DNA of 8,353 nt from a bacterium. Lineage in GTDB: Bacteria; UBP14; UBA6098; B30-G16. The notes under the pieces are model-generated. The model did not search any database. It was given only the letters and a program-made list of their open reading frames with translations, and was not told where the DNA came from. Positions within the stretch are counted from its first letter, which is position 1; each line of letters starts with the position of its first letter. This document shows positions 4,875 to 8,353 of this stretch, one piece after another. A program made the position numbers and the translations under genes. Where the stretch lies: contig JAMOPH010000334.1 in the NCBI GenBank assembly GCA_027064665.1, forward strand, positions 1-8,353, read 5' to 3'.

Positions 4875-7865
4875 ATGCCCGGGAAAAAGGTTTTGATAGT
4901 CGGTTCCGGCGTTGCCGGGATGCGCGCCGCATACGACCTCGCCTCTGCCGGAGTTAATGTCACAATCGTGGAGACCAAATCCAATACCGGCGGAACACTT
5001 ATGCAGTTGGATGAACAATTCCCCACCGATGCCTGCGGAATCTGCCGGATGCAGCCCCGCACGGCGGGATTCCCGCAGACCGAGTTCTGCCTTCGCAAGG
5101 ATTTTGTGTTCCCCGGTGTTGAGGTGCTCAGAAATACCAGCGTGGAAAAAGTGGAGGATTCCGACGGCAAAAAGGTCGTCACGCTGAGGCGAAAGGGGCT
5201 GAGAGTTGACCCGTTCTCCTGTATCGGCTGTGGGGAGTGCGCCCGGGTCTGCCCGGTGGAAATCCCCGATGAGTTCAACGCAGGGCGAACCACCCGCAAG
5301 GCAATAGATATCGCCACTCCGCAGGTCGCACCGTCTTTCTACGATATTGACGAAAAACGCTGCACACGCTGTGGGGAGTGCGTCAAGGTCTGCCCGACGA
5401 ACGCCATCACCCTCGGCGAGGACGAAACTTTTTCCGCCGAATTTGACGCGGTGGTCCTGACGCCCGGCTTTGAGGAATTTATCCCCACCGAGATGACCGA
5501 ATACGGCTACGGCATCTACCCCGATGTGGTTACCTCAATAGACCTTGAGAGGATGTATTCTCCCGCCGGACCGGGCGGCGGCGAACTTGTGCGCCCCTCC
5601 GACGGCAAACCGCCGAAGAAAGTGGCGTTTATCCAGTGCGTCGGCTCGCGGGATGTGGAACATCCATACTGCTCTGCGGCGTGCTGTATGTATGCGATGA
5701 AGGAAGCCCGCCACATAAGGCGCCTTCTGCCCGATGCCGAAATCAAAATCTTTTTTATGGACATCCGCGCCTTCGGGAAGGGATATTTCCGATACGAGCA
5801 GGAAACCGAGAAAATGGGCATAACTGCGGTCAGGTGCCGGGTGCCCAAGGTTGATTACGACGACCTTGCCCAGAGTTTGCTCATCAAATACGAGGACGAC
5901 GCCGGTGACAGGCAGGCAGAACTCTTTGATATGATTGTCCTTTCGGTGGGGCAGGTGGTGACCGATTCCGTGCGGAAGTTGGCTTCTGCCCTTGGTGTTG
6001 AGACCGACCAGTGGGGGTTTGTGCGCACGCCGAAGCCCGGTTCGTCGGAGACATCGGTGGAAAATGTGTTCGCCGCGGGGTCAATCACATCGCCCAAGGA
6101 CATTGCCGATGCGGTGACCGAGGCGTCGTCGGTGGCGGCGGAAATCCTTGACCGGTTTGGCATTGCGGAGACGGAGGGGTCCGGAGTTGCTTACGGCGAT
6201 CCCCCCGCTGACGGCGGAGTTGGAGTGATTTTCTGCGAGTGCGCCGGCGTGATTTCCGATGCCCTTCCGCTGGATGAGTTCGTGGAGAAGGTCTCCGGGA
6301 TGTACGGAATTGAGGGTGTGGCGAAAATCAAGGCGCTGTGCACCTCTGCCGGGCTTGAGGAACTCAAAAAGTTCGTCGCGGACAAAAAGTTGAAAAATCT
6401 TCTGATTTTCGCCTGCCAGCCAAATTCCTACACGGCGCGCTTTGCCGAGGCGGCGGCGCAGGCGGTGGAAAATCCGCCGGACATAAGGGTCGTTGACCTG
6501 CGCGATGCGGTCTGGATGTTAGACGAGGACGGAAGGCGGGAGTATGTGGAGTCGCTGATATTTGCGGAGATTGCCTTCGCCAGATACGGCAGACGGCGGG
6601 AGTTCGTTTATAAGCCGCAGTTGCAGAGGCGCGAGAGCGGGAATGTGGTAATAATCGGCGGTGGGCTTGCCGGACTGACCGCGGCAAAATACCTTGCCCC
6701 GATTGCAGACACCGTGTTCGTCCTTGAGAAGACCGAAAAATTCGGCGGAGTTAACCTTGATTCCCCCGGCGAACTTGACGGCGGGATGACAATCGGGGAG
6801 TTCATCTCCACCTTGCTGAAGGATCTTGAGAGGCGCGAAAATGTGAAACTTATCCCCGAAGTTGAGGTGCAGTCAATTGAAGGGCAGTTGGGCAAATACG
6901 AGGTGGTTGTGCGCGACAAGAAGGGGGATTATCACAAGATAGAGGCGTCGGTGGTGATAGTCGCCACTGGGGCGTGCGCCCATCAGACGGAGAAATTTGC
7001 CTACGGCAAACATCCCGGCATAATGCTTTGGGACGATTTTGAGCGCACCGCGCTGGAAAAGCCGATTCGCGAGGTGGTGTTTATCCAGTGCGCCGATTCC
7101 CGCAACGAACAGCGCCCGTGGTGCAACAGAATCTGCTGTGCCAAGACAATGGAGTTGGCGGTAGAAATCAAGGAGAAAAACCCCGATGCCCGCGTCTGGG
7201 TTCTCAACCGGGATATTGTGACCTATGGGCACAATGAACTCAAATACGACCGGGCGCGCCAGATGGGGACGCTGTTCGTAAAATACACGCCGGAGCGCGA
7301 GCCTGTGGTTGAGGTGGACGGCGACCAGATTGTGGTGACGGTTTACGACCCGCTTTTGAGCGCCGATTTGGAAATCCGCCCCGATTATGTGGTTCTCCAG
7401 ACCGGAGTTGACCCGAACTACGACCCCGCGATAGGGGAGAAGGTCCCCGCCACAGATGGCTTCTGGGATGGACTTGACCCGAAGTTCCTTCCGCAGGAGA
7501 CCACAAACGCCGGGATTTTCGTTGTGGGTTCGGGGCGTATGCCGATGAGGGCATCCGAGGCAATTGCCGACGCAAAATCTGCCGCGGCGCAGGCGGTGAA
7601 GTATTTGATAAAGAAGGAATACCCTGTCCGGTCGCAGGTGGCGTATGTGCGGGAGAGGTTCTGCGCGGGATGCAAATACTGTATTGACGCCTGCCCGTAT
7701 GACGCGCGGGTGTTTGACCCTCAAAAGCGCAAGGTATATGTCAAAGCGGCAGAGTGTATGGGCTGCGGAAGTTGCGCGGTAGCCTGTCCCTCTGAGGCGA
7801 CCGTGATTATAAACCGCGACAGGAACAAATATCACGCGATGGTGATTGAGGCAGTGCTTAAGTGA
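4875..7865 (+). CDS. hdrA: HdrA-family flavin/iron-sulfur oxidoreductase with two HdrA modules in one chain
   Basis: Cytoplasmic electron-transfer subunit of the heterodisulfide reductase family, whose members channel or bifurcate electrons among ferredoxin, NADH or hydrogenase modules and HdrBC-type partners. The 996 residues hold two modules. Module 1: FAD motif GSGVAG (10-15), CGIC (54-57), an inserted two-cluster ferredoxin (C116/119/122/126 and C163/166/169/173), and the family signature IQCVGSR...YCSAACC (C255, C266, C270, C271). Residues about 447-575 resemble the N-terminal [4Fe-4S] domain of HdrA (C454, C456, C489, C514). Module 2: FAD motif GGGLAG (595-600) and a second IQCADSR...WCNRICC (C739, C750, C754, C755), but neither the CGIC pair nor the ferredoxin insert. 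A C-terminal ferredoxin follows (C930/933/936/940 and C961/964/967/971). About five [4Fe-4S] and two FAD sites are predicted. It has its own promoter and terminator; no HdrB, HdrC or MvhD gene is adjacent. Family is certain; partners and direction of electron flow are unknown. Confidence 0.93.
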   Translation: MPGKKVLIVGSGVAGMRAAYDLASAGVNVTIVETKSNTGGTLMQLDEQFPTDACGICRMQPRTAGFPQTEFCLRKDFVFPGVEVLRNTSVEKVEDSDGKKVVTLRRKGLRVDPFSCIGCGECARVCPVEIPDEFNAGRTTRKAIDIATPQVAPSFYDIDEKRCTRCGECVKVCPTNAITLGEDETFSAEFDAVVLTPGFEEFIPTEMTEYGYGIYPDVVTSIDLERMYSPAGPGGGELVRPSDGKPPKKVAFIQCVGSRDVEHPYCSAACCMYAMKEARHIRRLLPDAEIKIFFMDIRAFGKGYFRYEQETEKMGITAVRCRVPKVDYDDLAQSLLIKYEDDAGDRQAELFDMIVLSVGQVVTDSVRKLASALGVETDQWGFVRTPKPGSSETSVENVFAAGSITSPKDIADAVTEASSVAAEILDRFGIAETEGSGVAYGDPPADGGVGVIFCECAGVISDALPLDEFVEKVSGMYGIEGVAKIKALCTSAGLEELKKFVADKKLKNLLIFACQPNSYTARFAEAAAQAVENPPDIRVVDLRDAVWMLDEDGRREYVESLIFAEIAFARYGRRREFVYKPQLQRRESGNVVIIGGGLAGLTAAKYLAPIADTVFVLEKTEKFGGVNLDSPGELDGGMTIGEFISTLLKDLERRENVKLIPEVEVQSIEGQLGKYEVVVRDKKGDYHKIEASVVIVATGACAHQTEKFAYGKHPGIMLWDDFERTALEKPIREVVFIQCADSRNEQRPWCNRICCAKTMELAVEIKEKNPDARVWVLNRDIVTYGHNELKYDRARQMGTLFVKYTPEREPVVEVDGDQIVVTVYDPLLSADLEIRPDYVVLQTGVDPNYDPAIGEKVPATDGFWDGLDPKFLPQETTNAGIFVVGSGRMPMRASEAIADAKSAAAQAVKYLIKKEYPVRSQVAYVRERFCAGCKYCIDACPYDARVFDPQKRKVYVKAAECMGCGSCAVACPSEATVIINRDRNKYHAMVIEAVLK

Positions 7866-7903
7866 AGTGATTTTTCAGGGGATGCCATTTTCGGGCAAAA
7901 ATT

Positions 7904-7927
7904 AGCCGTCCTGCGGGACGGCTTTTT
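7904..7927 (+). terminator. Intrinsic terminator after hdrA, possibly bidirectional
   Basis: AGCCGTCC (7904-7911) pairs perfectly with GGACGGCT (7916-7923) across a TGCG tetraloop, and a T-run follows directly through 7927. It lies 38 nt after the hdrA stop. An AAAAATT stretch just before the left arm gives a U-run on the other strand too, so the same hairpin could end the convergent rex transcript. Confidence 0.92.
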
Positions 7928-7936
7928 ATTGCTACA

Positions 7937-7961
7937 GGGGACGGGATATTAATATGTCCCC
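7937..7961. other. Inverted repeat overlapping the rex stop codon
   Basis: GGGGAC (7937-7942) is complementary to GTCCCC (7956-7961). The 13-nt loop contains the perfect palindrome ATATTAATAT (7946-7955), which includes the rex stop codon. It would form a hairpin at the 3' end of rex mRNA, before the shared terminator. A role in transcript stability is inferred. Confidence 0.3.
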
Positions 7962-8353
7962 CGGCACAGCCAGTCGGGTCTTGTAAGATAGTATGAAATT
8001 GTTTCCAATTCGGCAGCGAGATTTACATTCTTTATAATGTATTCCTCACTTATAGGCAATCTAACGCTGGTGAAATTCAAAATTCCCTTTATTCCTGCTT
8101 CTATAACCCTATTTATTGATGCTTTCGCCGCTTTATCCGGCACTGCTATTATTGCTATCTCAATATTTTTCTCAACTTTTACTTCAGGTAATTTGTCAGG
8201 ATGATACACTTCAATACCCTCATATTGTTTCCCAATCTTTTTAGGGTCAATGTCAAATATCGCCACTATGTCAAACCCGGATTTTTTGAACCCCTGATAG
8301 TGAACCAGCGCTTCACCAAGATTGCCCAGGCCCATCAGTGCCACATTCCATCT
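7949..8353 (-). CDS. rex: Redox-sensing transcriptional repressor Rex, C-terminal NAD(H)-binding part (5' end outside window)
   Basis: Rex is a cytoplasmic repressor that releases DNA when NADH displaces NAD+. The visible 134 residues are its Rossmann domain. It begins RWNVALMGLGNLGEAL, with the dinucleotide motif GLGNLG, then GFKKSGFDIVAIFDIDPKKIG with the acidic residue at the end of beta-2 that favours NAD(H). It continues with IAIIAVP, AGIKGILNFTSVRLPI and NVNLAAELETISYYL, the conserved dimer-swapping C-terminal helix. The frame stays open through base 8353, so the GTG at 8342-8344 is not a credible start; the DNA-binding winged helix (about 80 residues in the family) lies beyond the window. 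Some 10 extra residues follow the usual C-terminal helix. Base composition differs strongly from its neighbours: three sampled 60-bp lines have 18, 22 and 24 G+C, against 31-40 in sampled hdrA lines. It converges on hdrA across a shared terminator. Confidence 0.93.
   Translation of the reverse strand, partial: RWNVALMGLGNLGEALVHYQGFKKSGFDIVAIFDIDPKKIGKQYEGIEVYHPDKLPEVKVEKNIEIAIIAVPDKAAKASINRVIEAGIKGILNFTSVRLPISEEYIIKNVNLAAELETISYYLTRPDWLCRGTY

Noticed and set aside
6873..7835. Long open frame (320 codons) on the minus strand within hdrA
   Set aside because: It lies entirely opposite a clear HdrA coding sequence and shows no recognisable family motifs; GC-rich codon bias commonly creates such shadows.
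8342..8344. GTG as the rex start codon
   Set aside because: The frame remains open to the window end and a start here would remove the DNA-binding domain; the gene is simply cut by the window.

Overview
The window is chromosomal bacterial DNA, mostly GC-rich (sampled lines of the central genes run about 52-67% G+C), with five protein genes: two cut by the window edges and three complete. Organism: the secreted glycoside hydrolase ends in a PNPFN...ISGR...LPAGMY cell-surface sorting (type A T9SS/FlgD-like) module, next to a bacterial HdrA and a Rex regulator. This suggests an anaerobe from the FCB-like or candidate phyla (WOR-3, Zixibacteria, Cloacimonetes and similar). That placement is inference, not proof.

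Layout, left to right. (1) 1-405, plus strand: C-terminal part of a TtuA/Ncs6-type tRNA 2-thiolation enzyme. (2) 406-643: convergent intergenic gap, mostly filled by an imperfect 21-bp tandem repeat (eight full units plus a decayed ninth) with a hidden 84-bp (four-unit) higher-order period; no intrinsic terminator is visible here. (3) 644-2857, minus strand: exported GH18 glycoside hydrolase with two golvesin-like domains and a C-terminal sorting signal. (4) 2888-4651, minus strand: PTS Enzyme I (ptsI) with every catalytic residue checked present, 30 nt upstream of the GH18 gene and probably co-transcribed with it. Two mutually exclusive hairpins surround the ptsI stop codon. (5) 4652-4874: AT-rich divergent promoter region. 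(6) 4875-7865, plus strand: a 996-residue HdrA made of two HdrA flavin modules in one chain, with about five predicted [4Fe-4S] sites. (7) 7866-7948: intrinsic terminator shared by convergent genes. (8) 7949-8353, minus strand: C-terminal NAD(H)-binding domain of the redox repressor Rex, cut by the window end and markedly AT-rich (about 30-40% in sampled lines).

How they may work together. ptsI and the GH18 gene look like one transcription unit, pairing a phosphoryl-transfer protein with a secreted glycan hydrolase. HdrA is a flavin/iron-sulfur redox hub but has no HdrB/HdrC, MvhD or hydrogenase partner in view, so its partners must be encoded elsewhere. Rex senses NADH/NAD+ and is the convergent neighbour of hdrA. 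A Rex-like half-site lies between the -35 and -10 of the best hdrA promoter candidate, giving a testable idea that Rex controls this HdrA. The least explained structure is the 21-bp array.
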